A stretch of DNA of 64,000 nucleotides from Artemisia argyi. Lineage: Eukaryota > Streptophyta > Magnoliopsida > Asterales > Asteraceae. Shown here piece after piece: positions 48,913 to 59,929 of the stretch. How positions within the stretch are numbered: position 1 is the first letter of the stretch; each line of letters starts with the position of its first letter. The position numbers and the translations under genes were made by a program. The notes under the pieces are model-generated. The model made no database searches and was not told the origin of the DNA. It saw nothing but the letters and a program-made list of their open reading frames with translations. The stretch is from positions 168,956,218 to 169,020,217 of the forward strand of contig CM060704.1 in assembly GCA_030686995.1 (NCBI GenBank), in the 5' to 3' direction.

Positions 48913-50780
48913 TGAACTATGAAGTCAGATAGGTGTCACGAAGTTGGTGAAGTAGTCTCAGCAAGAGCAATAGGAGAATTTCCGTACTTAAAGTGTTGGA
49001 AGATATGGTTTTTGCTGTCTTTTTATGTACAGAGCTAGGTTGCTTTGCTAGTAAATGTTAAGGTATATGCAGATAGGCAGATGTTGATATCTCTAGTAGG
49101 TATGGATGGAACACTAACTCTTTTGGGTTATGCAGATAGGCAAATGTTGATATCTTGACTGTATTATTATATGGTACTAATATTAACCACTTCTTAATTA
49201 GGTTTCCTTCTGAGCATAGATTTTGTTGCCAATTCGTGTTTATTTGTTGATGCTATAGACATCTATCCTCTGCTTTCAAAGCTTTGTTATTTTTTTGTGA
49301 ATACTTGAAAAGAGAGGTTTCTTTGGGAACATTTCTCTCTTAACTGCGCAAGTTCAGTATGAAATCTTATTTTTCAAGAAAGGTAAACGAACAAACATTT
49401 TGCTCAAGAATTATGGAATATAATGGTGTAAAAGGAATATGTAAAACCACATAAAGCGAGCCCATTAGGGGGCCTTTTCTGTTGTGTTTTTTTCTAAAAA
49501 ATTCCCGCATCTGTAAATAGAATTGAAATAACCATGTTTGCAATGAATCTTTGACAAACTTCTCATATATAGATAAACAAAAACTCGTTAAACTATCTGG
49601 AAAGATGTGATCAATTTAGTTCACGAAAATTAAAACACAAGATGGTTGGGTTCACTGCATACTTTAACCTTTAGTTATGTGCCGCAACTGACCGCTTCCA
49701 AAACGAGACCCAACAGGTGTTATGCAGTTAACGAATCCAGTCTGGGGTACATGTTTCTAAATCTGCCGGGTTTTGGTCTGGTCCAGGTTAGGCAGTCGGG
49801 TTTTAGTCCATGCTCAAACTTGCCACAAATTAGCCCTATCATGGTCTCGGCTCCTACAATCATAATCACGAACACGGTCTCGGTCACATATGCTCGGTAT
49901 CTTCGTACTTTGCTTCTCTTCTTTAACTATTGATATTATGTTGTACAAAATGTATGAATTTAGTAGCACATAATGAGCGTTGATGATGTTAAAATATGCT
50001 ACGTAAAGTTTTTAAAATGTATTTTTATACATATCCATATACAAATTTTAAATAACAATATGAGTTGTTATAAGTAGAATTGCGTATATATTTTTTTTCA
50101 TATCACAATATCGTGCTTACCATTTGATATTTATATTCCCGTTACTAATAATTTACCCGTATTTCAAACCCGTGTACGCATAAGTTAAACTTTTAAATAG
50201 TAACATGAGTCCTTATTTTAAAAAAAATATTCTAATGGATGAAAGTTTAAAACTAACATTAGTTTAAAAAAATATTTAACGTATATTAAAACTAATTCGC
50301 ATATTTATCAAATTTTGTAATTTTAATGGATGAAATTCTAAAAACTAATAATAATACTTATGTAATTTTAGTCAAAGTTAATATTATAAAGAATAGGGGG
50401 TATAAAGTGTAAGGGGTTATTTGTGTTTTTTATAATGTTATTAAAAAACATGAAAATTTATAATTTTACACTTTACACTATATAAATTATTTAAAATTCA
50501 ATCACTAAAGTTTTATTAATTACTTCCTCCTTTAGTAAATGAAGAAATATGTAAACACTTAGGTAAAGTAGACACATACTTGAGCAAATAATATATAACC
50601 TATAAGATGGTATAAATTATTTAAGAACACCTTATGATAAAATCTGATAATGTACTTGCACTCATACACTCAAAATTTAGAAAGAAATCCAGAATCTGCT
50701 GATGAGTATAGAAGATTTTCTAACTAAAATTGTGTTACATAAAAACACTTCAAAAAAGTACACACACACATAGTAACATA

Positions 50781-51304
50781 CACTAAAAAAGAATAGTTCA
50801 ATCTCCACACTTTTTTCTCCACACTTCTAAAAAGTGTCTAAAATTTTACTAATTTATTAACACTTAATAGTGTGTAAAATTTGGTTACATTAATAAGTGT
50901 GGGAAATATTGTAAAACAATAGATTTTTCACACTCACAGTTGTCTAAAAAAAGTTCACACTTTTAAGTGTGAATATTTATAAGATTTCTCCACACTTCTA
51001 AGTATAAAGGTTATTTTGTAACACCCAAATTCCCCCACTTTGAGGAAGTGTGGAGAATTTGGGCCTCCACAATTTAAGAAAGTGTGGAGAATTTGAGTCC
51101 ACACCTATTAGTGTGAACATTTCTTAGATTTCTTCACACTTAAAAGTGTGAACTTTTTTTTTACACATGAAAAATTTATTGTTTTTTTAATTTTTTTCAC
51201 ACTTATTAATGTAACCACTTTTTATACATTATTAAGTGTTAATAAATTAATAAAATTTTACACACTTTTAAAAAGTGTAAAGATTTGACCAGTTTTTTGT
51301 AGTG
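50781..51304. mobile_element. Foldback CACTA-type MITE (copy B)
   Basis: This is the counterpart of 20,556-21,079 with the same ends, flanking ATA and inverted arms, differing by only a few bases. Confidence 0.8.
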
Positions 51305-52421
51305 ATAGAAATGTACACATGCAAAAAAAAATAGTACTAACATAGAAATGTACACATGGAAAAAAAATAGTACAATACAAACACTAAACTTTAGATATAA
51401 AGTCAAGAAATAACTTAAATGCAACATTGAACAAAAAGTAATAAATGTACTAGGCTAAAAAAAGCATGCAAAATTGAAATGGTGCAAAAATATCAAAAGA
51501 TGTGACTAACCAGCAAGTATAAGTCAAGCACATTTATTGGTAACAAATCTTCATGGCAACTATTCAAATTGCAATTCACATGTCGCTATGGACTATGAAC
51601 ATGTCGCTAATGTGGCTTCACGACATGTTGCTTTTTGTTTTTTTGTTTTTTTTCGAACCCGTTAAATTCTAAAATGTTGCCACGTTGGCCTTCGGACATG
51701 TCGCGTAGAGGGCTTAGCGACATGTTGGGGTAGTTTTGTAAGTGCAAAAAAGTTGGGGTAGAATCAGACACACGCTTTCCAAATAGGACTGCTGTAATTT
51801 TCGCTTTATTTTATCATGCCGAGCGCTGGACAAAATTAAGAAACATAAAAAAGCCAAAACCAGAAGAGAGAATGACATTGGTTTGTATAATTACACACAA
51901 TCTCCGAATTGAACGAACGTGCTTGAATGATTTTTGTGTCTTGAATGATCGATGGTAAGGGTGCAAAAGAGAAAATTTTGTCGAGTAACTCAAGCTCGAA
52001 CCCAGAATTGTGCCTCATGGTCGAGCCAACAAAATGAGCTCGAAATGTTTATATAGTTAAAAGTATTTACGATGTCATATTGTCATGTATTCATGTAAAC
52101 GTAACGAGACACAGAAAGTAGGGCCTCTTCGAGAAAATTGGCCTGGGTTCAATTGCACACTTTTAAAGTATAGAGCTTTATGTGTGTAGGAAAATTCGTC
52201 CACCCATTACTATAGAAGAAAACAATGTTTCAAAATTTTCTTTACTAAAGAAGAAAACAATGTTTTAAAATCAATGTAAGAATGAATAAAAGTTTAACGC
52301 AAAATCCCGTTTTTAAGAAACTTCCAATTCCAATGGTAATCAAATAAGCTCTGACGATTAATATATTGAGGTGATATATCTTCATCATTGCTCCATCTCT
52401 TCATTTCCACAGCTACTTGAG

Positions 52422-53168
52422 CTAACTTCCCTGTTCCCTCTTTGGCATTGCCGCCTCCTTTGTTCTAGCGCTGTCACCCAGCCTCAATTGAAGTGCTGTT
52501 TCTGAATCAGTGTTATCAGACCCATAGTAGCAGACGGTATCTGCGCTGAGCCTGTCCTGCTTCAAGGGACCTGCACTGCTACTCGGCACAGCTACTGGAT
52601 TGTACTCTAGGAAACCAGGTTGAGTAGGTTGCTCACTTTGAGGGATAAAGCGCTTCAATCTTTCAATTTCTCTACGAAGAAGATTATTTTCAAAATCAAG
52701 CTTTCGCTCCTTGTGATTTGAACGACCAATCTCCTCAAACAGCATAGCATCCTTGTTTTGTTTGACTGAAATTAGACCAGCATTCAGTCGTTGCTCTAAT
52801 TGATGCAATTCCAGCACAGTCGCTCCGTTAAGGTTACTGCCCGTTAACCACGCATTTTCATATTTGAGCCTTGAAACTTCATTTCTCAAATGTTCTAGCT
52901 CAGCTTGTTGTTGCCTCATCTCAGCTTGCATTTGTGATGTAGATTGTTCTTTAGCCACATTGTATCGATCAATAATTCCCCTCATACTAGTACTGCAAAA
53001 CTCATACAAATGACCAGTACTGGAAAAGACAACAATCCCAACTTCAGCATCACAAAGCACAGACAATTCTCTTGCTTTTCTAATTAAACCAGCCTTCCTC
53101 TTTGAAAAAGGCACTCGTCTTGAACTCGCTTTCTCAATTTTCTTCATTTGAACCTTACCTCTGCCCAT
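52422..53168 (-). CDS. AGL15-like: Intronless AGL15-like MADS-box protein (copy B)
   Basis: This 248-aa duplicate of 22,249-22,944 is also uninterrupted. It keeps the longer tail after the LxLxL motif (LQLRLGDSARTKEA...), whose start parallels the position after the LxLxL motif in AGL15, so it probably shows the ancestral frame. It differs at five residues: T20P and R53H in the MADS domain, D130A and G166R in the K domain, and P209A in the C region. Thr20 lies in the DNA-binding helix next to the FSKR core, and a proline there should disturb the helix. Function is therefore doubtful despite the open frame. The upstream sequence is the same as in copy A. Confidence 0.85.
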   Translation of the reverse strand: MGRGKVQMKKIEKASSRRVPFSKRKAGLIRKARELSVLCDAEVGIVVFSSTGHLYEFCSTSMRGIIDRYNVAKEQSTSQMQAEMRQQQAELEHLRNEVSRLKYENAWLTGSNLNGATVLELHQLEQRLNAGLISVKQNKDAMLFEEIGRSNHKERKLDFENNLLRREIERLKRFIPQSEQPTQPGFLEYNPVAVPSSSAGPLKQDRLSADTVCYYGSDNTDSETALQLRLGDSARTKEAAMPKREQGS

Positions 53169-54922
53169 TCTTTTTATTCAAACCACCAAACCTAAAAAAG
53201 ATTTATACTGTTTATCTAAAATCACCCAATAAACAAAATCCAGAAAGGAATTTGGCAAATATTGAGTAAAAATAGTAGATTTATTTTCTTGATTTAAAAA
53301 GGTATATGTGAAAAAACTGTGTTTTTAGTGCGTGTTGCTAAATACGGGTGAAGAGAAAGAGGCGTTTTCCACAAATGGCGAATTTTTTTAGTTTGTCGAA
53401 TTCTTTTAGACTTTGACTAACTTTGAGCTAAGAGAAATGATAAATCGTCCTATTTATCCTCCTACTCACATGATAGTGTCAGAACAACTGGTTTGATGCA
53501 AAGAGAGAATGAGTGGAAACAAGTTAGAAAAACCCATAATATTATTGCAAAAATCCTAAATCCTCCTACTAAATCATCCTACAGATCCTCCTACTCACAA
53601 GATAACAAGTGTCAGAACCGACGGTTTTAACGCAGAGAGAGAATGAGCAGAGAAAAACTATTTAATATTATTGTGTGTGTAGGAGGATTTGTAGAATGAT
53701 TTAGTAAGAGGATCAAAGGCCATATTATTTTGTGTGTCGGAGGATATTATAGGAGGCTTTAGCAATGCTCGTGAGTTAAAGCTATAGAATTCCGGCGTAT
53801 TAACGGTTATTTTTGTTCGGTTTGAGTGCTATTTAGGGATGGCAAAAGTACCCGAAACCGATGGAGAAAACCGAAACCCGAACCGGTTGGGTCGGGTTCG
53901 AATGCGGGTTGGCGGGTTTGGATACGGGTTTGGGTATTCATATGTTTTTTTACTCGGGTACGGGTTTTGGTAATACCCGCCCGATTTCCACAGCTGCTTC
54001 AGGTACTAACGATGCAAAACGCCAGGGACTAACGATGCAACACATAGAGAATTTTAGGGACTTTTTACGTAAAAAAACATATTATTTCCAGATTTTTGTC
54101 TTAAAAAGGTACACGGACTTGAGATGGTTCCGCCAAATACCATTTTTATATTTTGTACCTAACGAATTTACAAAAATGGTCCTTCCGGTTAGCTGTAAAT
54201 AACACCGTTAGTCCCCCGATAGCGATCTTTTGCAAATTTAGTCCTTAATAAAATTTTTTCCCGATCGTTTTATTTCGATTTTAGATTAGACACAACATTC
54301 TCGCTGCAACGCTCGGGTGCCCTCACTCGTTTATACTATATATATAATTTCTTTCATTTTATTTATATACTAAATATTTCTATCATCTAACATATCTAGA
54401 TATTGTACATGAATCAATCGAAATCGTTAATCGCTTTATACGATATTCATATCCTTTAACTTTAAAACAAATTGAATATATTATGGTGTGTTGATTTGTT
54501 ATGTCGGTGGGTTTTAGTGTGACTTTATTTTCATATCTTCCATTTTGTTGCGGATGCCCGATACCCATGGGGAAACAGAAAAACCGATGGGTAATATTAA
54601 CCAGGTACGCAATGGATAATGGGGCGGGTACGGGTCTAGGTACTATATATTTTTTATTATTTTATACTACGTATATATACTATGTATATATATATTGAAA
54701 AAGGTTAAATTTATTAGTTAACCAATACTACTTTTAAAATTTATTTAACAAAACATAGTAGTTTTGTGTATGTTCCTAATAAATGCCAAGTTTCTTTTGT
54801 TTGCTCTCTCTTATGAAATTGAAAGGCAACTTTAAGATAACGAAAAAAATTTAATTTTACGCTTCTACTTTTTATCTATTTCAAAATCAAATATTTATGT
54901 TTACCTTTTCCAATATCCACAT

Positions 54923-55282
54923 TGTTAGGAATACAAATATTCCTGTAAAAGTCTCGGTCACCTAATGACTGTAATTGCATTAAGTTAGCTCGTAGTTAGT
55001 TTGTTTATTAGTTAATTAGTATTAGATTAAGTAACACCGTGGAAGAAGGAACGGGTCTTTACCCACTGTATGCCTGATCCACAGCCCGGGAGTGGGCGTA
55101 ATATTGTAACTATAAATACCCCTCTCCACATGTGGAGAGGGTTGGACCTTCATTCATTTTTCAATCTAATCTTTTCTTTTTCTTTCAAGGTTCCTCCCTT
55201 TCTCTCCTTTCCTCCCTCCTCCCATTTCTACGCCTCTCTCAACACCACTTGATCATGTTTCCAACATAATTAGTATTCAACA
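54923..55282 (+). repeat. 5' LTR of the copy-B element
   Basis: The LTR is 360 bp, begins TGTTAGGAATAC and ends TTCAACA. A TATAAATACC promoter-like box lies near 55,112. It differs from the 3' LTR at ACAGCCC/ACAACCC and at the penultimate TTCAACA/TTCTACA. Confidence 0.95.
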
Positions 55283-55544
55283 ATTGGTATCAAGAGCCAA
55301 GGTTTCATCTTAGGGCCTTGTAGAATCGAATTTGATGATGTTTTGAGTGGTTTTGTGAGTTTGGTGTCACTTTCTTGGAAAACATCTTGGTTTCATCCCT
55401 CTAGTGTTGTTATACAAATTTGTGGTGTACTTTTACGTTCATTAGTGGGTGTAGAACACTCTTGGTCAGTTTGTGGTAACATATCATTAAGCTATTTGAA
55501 ATTTTGAGTTGGTTTTGGGTGAATTTCTATGTTGCGTTTAAGTC

Positions 55545-55930
55545 CACTGTTCCATTGCTTGGTTGCGGTTAAGTTCTAAAATTTGCGGTTAGTTTGCTGC
55601 GGTTACTATTTCGAGAATACAAACAAAACGCAATGAAAGTGACAGTTTTGGATTTTTGTCTCTGCGAGTAGATTATGCGGTTAAGTCTTCCTCAGCTTAC
55701 GTATTGCGTTTAGGTTCTGCGGTTAACTATTCTGCGTTTGGTTCAAAGTACTGCGGTTAGATTCTCTGCGGTTAAGTGTATTGCGGTTAACTCATTGCGG
55801 TTAGATTTCTATTACTGTGGTTCAAAGTACGGCGGTTAGATTGCTTATTTGTGATTAACTCATTGCGGTTAAGTGTCTTGTGGTCAAGTGCATTGCGGTT
55901 AGTTTCTGCGGTTAGGTCCTGTGGTTAGCA
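55545..55930 (+). repeat. TGCGGTTA repeat array in the leader
   Basis: About a dozen exact TGCGGTTA motifs plus variants are irregularly spaced between the primer-binding site and the ORF. This is not a strict tandem repeat. It contains many stop codons, so it is not coding. Confidence 0.85.
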
Positions 55931-55979
55931 TATCTTGCTGTTATCTCTTCACATGTGATTTCCTCCTTGCAATCTTCAA

Positions 55980-57338
55980 ATGAAAGGACCAGTATCGTAT
56001 GTTGACTCTAGTGGACAATCATGCTCGGACTTTCAAGGGAATGAGTCTCCTCAGTCATGCAAACTGCTTGAACTGGCAAGAGAATGTCACATTGAATGCT
56101 TCCATACACTTCAGTCACATCTTTCTATGCTGCTTGAGGGCAATGGATTCGTAATGGGTTTTGAACGTGCATTCATGACACTTTTCGGTCAAGATGTCCA
56201 AACTTTCACGGATATTATGATCTTGAATTTGGATCAATTACGACAACAATTGGTCAGAAAAGTAACATCAAATGAGGGATCCTCTGCAGCCTTAGGAGTG
56301 CTCAGCAAACAACTGCATAACTTCTTCGACTCCAAATACTCCATGGTCTATGATTACGACAGTCAGATGACTATGAAGTGCTTCGCTGAACACACAAAGA
56401 TAGATGTTGATCACTATAGAGATATGCTAAGTCAACACCTGGACAAGGTTAAAGAGTACATTGAGAGACAGCCAATACTTGAACTTGGAGATGATGACAA
56501 GGCCGAGTCTCATGATGAACAAACATGTGATAGTTTGAGGTCGGACTTAACAGTGGATGCAAAGTCGATCAACACTGAACTCATGGATGCTGAAAAAGAT
56601 GAGAGAGTCACTTCTGCTGAATTAGTGACCCAGGCTATGGTGAACATACCCACACCAAACTCAAGCAATGAGGTATCGTCAATTGATCAATACAATACAC
56701 CATCAAACGTAAGTCATCATACAGATCAAATCAATCTTAGTTATAACACAAATTTGTTGAGACAGGATGACAGTGTACTACTCTTAACTAATTCAACAAA
56801 TATGTGTTATAAAGGGGGAGAAAATGACCTGTATGATGTCTTCAAAAATGATTTGTTTGATGAAAACCCTTGTCTGAAAGTTGAGTTTTCTAAGACACTG
56901 GATCAGACCATGATTGATAAAGAGGCATTTAATCAACTTCAAAAAAGGTTTTCACAATTACAAAAACACTGCATTGAACTTGAACTTGAAATACAACGTA
57001 AAGAAGAATGCTTTCAAAACTGCAAACCGTGTCTTAATCCTGAATTGCCTGATCTTAAAGAATATTTTCTGATCAACAATCTGAAAACTCAACTGCATGA
57101 CAAGGACTCAACTATCAACTGTCTTAAGAATCAAATCAAGATGTATGAGCAACGAAATGACGCCAAATGGAAATACAATGCGTATGAAACTAATTGCAAA
57201 ATTTCTAAATTACGTATTGAAAATGAGAATCTCAAGGTGAAATGTAATAAACTATATGAGAATCAGATCCTACGAGCTACAAAGACTAAAGAATGCTTAA
57301 AGACCAAAGATCTTAACTTCAAAGGTGACCTCGCTTAG
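55980..57338 (+). CDS. Retroelement accessory protein, 452 aa
   Basis: This is the single long ORF of the LTR element at 54,923-57,706. Residues about 15-180 form a helix-rich domain. The FMTLFGQDVQTFTDIMILNL and SKYSMVYDYDSQMTMKCFAE segments resemble a domain found in Anthemideae retroelement polyproteins. The middle (about 185-290) is acidic and low-complexity. Residues about 313-435 are coiled coil, with QLQKRFSQLQKHCIELELE and LINNLKTQLHDKDSTINCLK typical of the long coiled coil between Gag and integrase in those polyproteins. There is no zinc knuckle, catalytic protease motif or polymerase. The frame ends 8 bases before the 3' LTR. It may be a structural or packaging protein surviving from a larger polyprotein. 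The homology claim is from memory, and the exact role is unknown. Confidence 0.8.
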   Translation: MKGPVSYVDSSGQSCSDFQGNESPQSCKLLELARECHIECFHTLQSHLSMLLEGNGFVMGFERAFMTLFGQDVQTFTDIMILNLDQLRQQLVRKVTSNEGSSAALGVLSKQLHNFFDSKYSMVYDYDSQMTMKCFAEHTKIDVDHYRDMLSQHLDKVKEYIERQPILELGDDDKAESHDEQTCDSLRSDLTVDAKSINTELMDAEKDERVTSAELVTQAMVNIPTPNSSNEVSSIDQYNTPSNVSHHTDQINLSYNTNLLRQDDSVLLLTNSTNMCYKGGENDLYDVFKNDLFDENPCLKVEFSKTLDQTMIDKEAFNQLQKRFSQLQKHCIELELEIQRKEECFQNCKPCLNPELPDLKEYFLINNLKTQLHDKDSTINCLKNQIKMYEQRNDAKWKYNAYETNCKISKLRIENENLKVKCNKLYENQILRATKTKECLKTKDLNFKGDLA

Positions 57339-57346
57339 GGGGAGAT

Positions 57347-57706
57347 TGTTAGGAATACAAATATTCCTGTAAAAGTCTCGGTCACCTAATGACTGTAATT
57401 GCATTAAGTTAGCTCGTAGTTAGTTTGTTTATTAGTTAATTAGTATTAGATTAAGTAACACCGTGGAAGAAGGAACGGGTCTTTACCCACTGTATGCCTG
57501 ATCCACAACCCGGGAGTGGGCGTAATATTGTAACTATAAATACCCCTCTCCACATGTGGAGAGGGTTGGACCTTCATTCATTTTTCAATCTAATCTTTTC
57601 TTTTTCTTTCAAGGTTCCTCCCTTTCTCTCCTTTCCTCCCTCCTCCCATTTCTACGCCTCTCTCAACACCACTTGATCATGTTTCCAACATAATTAGTAT
57701 TCTACA
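57347..57706 (+). repeat. 3' LTR of the copy-B element
   Basis: The LTR is 360 bp and matches 54,923-55,282 except for two bases. It is preceded by the polypurine tract. Confidence 0.95.
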
Positions 57707-57711
57707 CACAT

Positions 57712-58002
57712 AAGTTGTAGATTGACGGGAACATTCTGACCCCGGGTGCCTTTTGACACCAGCCATTGTCCACCACAAGGAATGGCTCCGGGAAACTCTC
57801 CTGGCCTAGTGCGTCACCAACTGGAGTGAACCGAGACTCTCGGACTCTTGAGCTCTTATCCACAAAGTCTATCCAGTGATCCCATAGGTTTTGCGAAGGT
57901 GGGTACCTGTCTTGAACCAAAGTGCCAGGGATGGGATTCGTACCCGAGTCACTTGACTCAAGAATGAATGCCCCACCCACTGGATCAATGCCCAATGATT
58001 AA
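57712..58002 (-). mobile_element. tRNA-derived SINE (copy B)
   Basis: This is the counterpart of 24,696-24,990 with the A- and B-box-like motifs preserved. It is immediately next to the TSD of the LTR element ending at 57,706. Confidence 0.7.
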
Positions 58003-58121
58003 TTTCACTCTGAACTTATATAAGTTACATATATCGGATCTGACTTTTGTACACGAAGCATCTTTCCAACTTTCTCTAAGAGGTACATATTGATGATTGT
58101 TTTTCTTCAGAAATTTGCATA

Positions 58122-58560
58122 GTAATGCCTCTCATCATTTCTTCCTTATCCACTGTGGTGGCAGGATGAGTGGTTCGGTAGAGTGATTTGAGAGGAAATG
58201 TAGCTAGATGGTAGGTGCAAATAAAAAGGTTAATTGATAAGTGAGTTTTGAATAAGTAATGAGATGGTATGTTACAAGATGAATTGGACTTTTGAAGAGA
58301 AAAAGGTTCCTCTGTTTTTCAGTGCATCAGAGTTCAGTGGTGATTGATATATAGACTAGATATGACTGATATTGGATAAGCTGTGAAAGCTAGTAGTATG
58401 TGTTTTGTATTTTTTGATGTTTGTATCAGATTTGGGTGTGTCCAAATCTTGCTTATTCTTATATTGTAAATCTTTTGAAAGTTAATATTAAAAGTTCACC
58501 TTTTGCACCAAAAAAAAGGATGCTAGAGGCAAGACTTGATTTATTTCTTTCTTATCCGTT
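58122..58560. other. Right flank after breakpoint, no gene
   Basis: Bases about 58,190-58,400 have weak similarity to 8,930-9,320 (GAAATGTAGCTAGATGG block). A short A-rich end near 58,508 (CACCAAAAAAAAGG) may mark a retroposon tail. Confidence 0.4.
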
Positions 58561-58575
58561 TATTTTTTTATGATG

Positions 58576-58765
58576 TTTTTAATTGTCGATTGCATGTATT
58601 GAACATTTTTTATCGTTTATATCTTTTCAGCTAACCTCTATGGATACTCATTAATTTTTTATATTTGTTTATTGAAGCGTTTGGTTACGAAGATCCAGAA
58701 TGGTCTGACAATATATCAGATTAGACGATAAAAAATGTTCAATACATGCAATCGACAATTAAAAA
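58576..58765. repeat. 41-bp perfect inverted repeat
   Basis: Arms at 58,576-58,616 and 58,725-58,765 are perfectly complementary (TTTTTAATTGTCGATTGCAT and onwards) and separated by 108 bases. No flanking TSD was identified. Confidence 0.9.
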
Positions 58766-58844
58766 TATTTGTATCCTTATCGCATCAGACGAAGAGGCAC
58801 TGTTTTGTTACTTGAATTTTAGACACATATTAAAGATTCGTCTA

Positions 58845-59139
58845 TTTTTTGTTGTGCTTTGGTTTGTACATCACAATATATACTATTTTTCTTATATGGT
58901 AGATGTGTATCAGATTCCATTGCGGTTGAACCCATTATTTTAAGAACGGTAAATTATGACTCATCGTTATGGTCAAATGATCATATTCGTTTATGGTTTG
59001 TACATCACAATATATACTTTTGTTCATATTCGTTTATTTAACTAAACGAACGTATAATATTGTTCATGTTCGTTTATTTAATAAATAAACGAACATAAAC
59101 GAAGATGTTCATTGAACGTTCAGTTCGTTTACAGCCCTA
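58845..59139. mobile_element. Possible hAT-type MITE with internal palindrome
   Basis: The right end ACGTTCAGTTCGTTTACAGCCCTA is the inverse of TAGGGCTGTAAACGAA, a terminus common among plant hAT MITEs. A 29-base palindrome (TGTTCGTTTATTTA arms) lies near 59,067-59,095. A block with GGTTTGTACATCACAATATA occurs twice (58,860 and 58,996). Confidence 0.45.
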
Positions 59140-59746
59140 CATGTTAGTTATTCTATTGTCAACCTATTTTACTTTTAATTAATAATTTTTTGGGCGTCGT
59201 TCCTTTTTCAACACTTATCACATAGTTATCCTTAAGCTCTTAATAATCATATATTAAGAAAATCTTGTATACTAATAGTATAAATGACTAATAAATAAGA
59301 ATAAGTAATGGAGATAAACATTAGTGTTGTTTACAATATATAAATGAAGTCCGTTTTTTGCTTGTTTAAAAACCGGATTGAACCATCGGTTTTTTTTACC
59401 CCGGTTGACTCGGTTTGATAAACTCTGCCGGATCATGATTTTTTGTCAAAAAAATCTAACAAAACCATTTTTTCCCTTCAACCTTTCTAAGTTGGAGTGG
59501 TTAGGGCTAACATTAGCTAATTTTGTAAAATAGTAAAATTAAAGTTATAAATTAGCTTAGAAACATCGACTAATGTAGTTTTAATATTCATTATAATAAC
59601 TTGAAATCATAAATGAATTATTGTTGTAAATCTTTTTTATATTATTATTGATATTAAACTTAAAAACGAAGCGTAATCTATATTATTTTCATCGGTTTAA
59701 TCAAGTGCAGGAATAAAATTTGATAAATCACGGGATCATGCAATAC

Positions 59747-59747
<1 letters not shown>
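59140..59747. other. No gene; CCGGTT-rich repeat fragment
   Basis: Bases 59,350-59,440 carry AAAACCGGATTGAACC and CCCCGGTTGACTCGG motifs typical of decayed DNA-element repeats. A possible partner is at 59,838-59,912. Confidence 0.4.

Positions 59748-59816
<69 letters not shown>
59748..59816. repeat. (AT)n microsatellite
   Basis: An uninterrupted AT tract of about 68 bp. Confidence 0.95.
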
Positions 59817-59821
<5 letters not shown>

Positions 59822-59929
59822 ATGAAACAAAATATGTGTGGAGCCAGTTCGACTCGACGGTTCTACCGGTGACCCGACAACTAACCAGATCAACAAAAAA
59901 AACGGGTTTTGAAACGTTGATTCTAACCA

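Larger units (their letters stand above)
54923..57706 (+). mobile_element. Non-autonomous LTR retrotransposon, private to copy B
   Basis: The complete element is 2,784 bp with a 5-bp TSD CACAT at 54,918-54,922 and 57,707-57,711. Its 360-bp LTRs (TG...CA) differ at two bases that I can find. The primer-binding site is TTGGTATCAAGAGCC at about 55,285 (Met-tRNA type). The polypurine tract TTAGGGGGAGA ends directly before the 3' LTR. Copy A has the unoccupied site at 24,695-24,699. There is no Gag zinc knuckle, protease, integrase or reverse transcriptase, only the 452-aa ORF. Confidence 0.95.
32771..58121 (+). repeat. Segmental duplication, copy B
   Basis: This is the second copy of the segment at 1-25,109. 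The real left end may lie a little upstream, because window position 1 already falls inside the MITE that begins at 32,630. Copy B has its own LTR element (54,923-57,706). Without it and its TSD, 22,562 bp remain, within about 20 bp of copy A. It ends at 58,121, and the following sequence does not resemble the spacer after copy A. This could be a true genomic duplication or two haplotypes placed in line by an assembler. Confidence 0.97.

Noticed and set aside
55070..55252. 60-codon frame repeated at 57,494-57,676
   Set aside because: It lies within the two LTRs of the copy-B element. Its repetition is explained by the LTRs.
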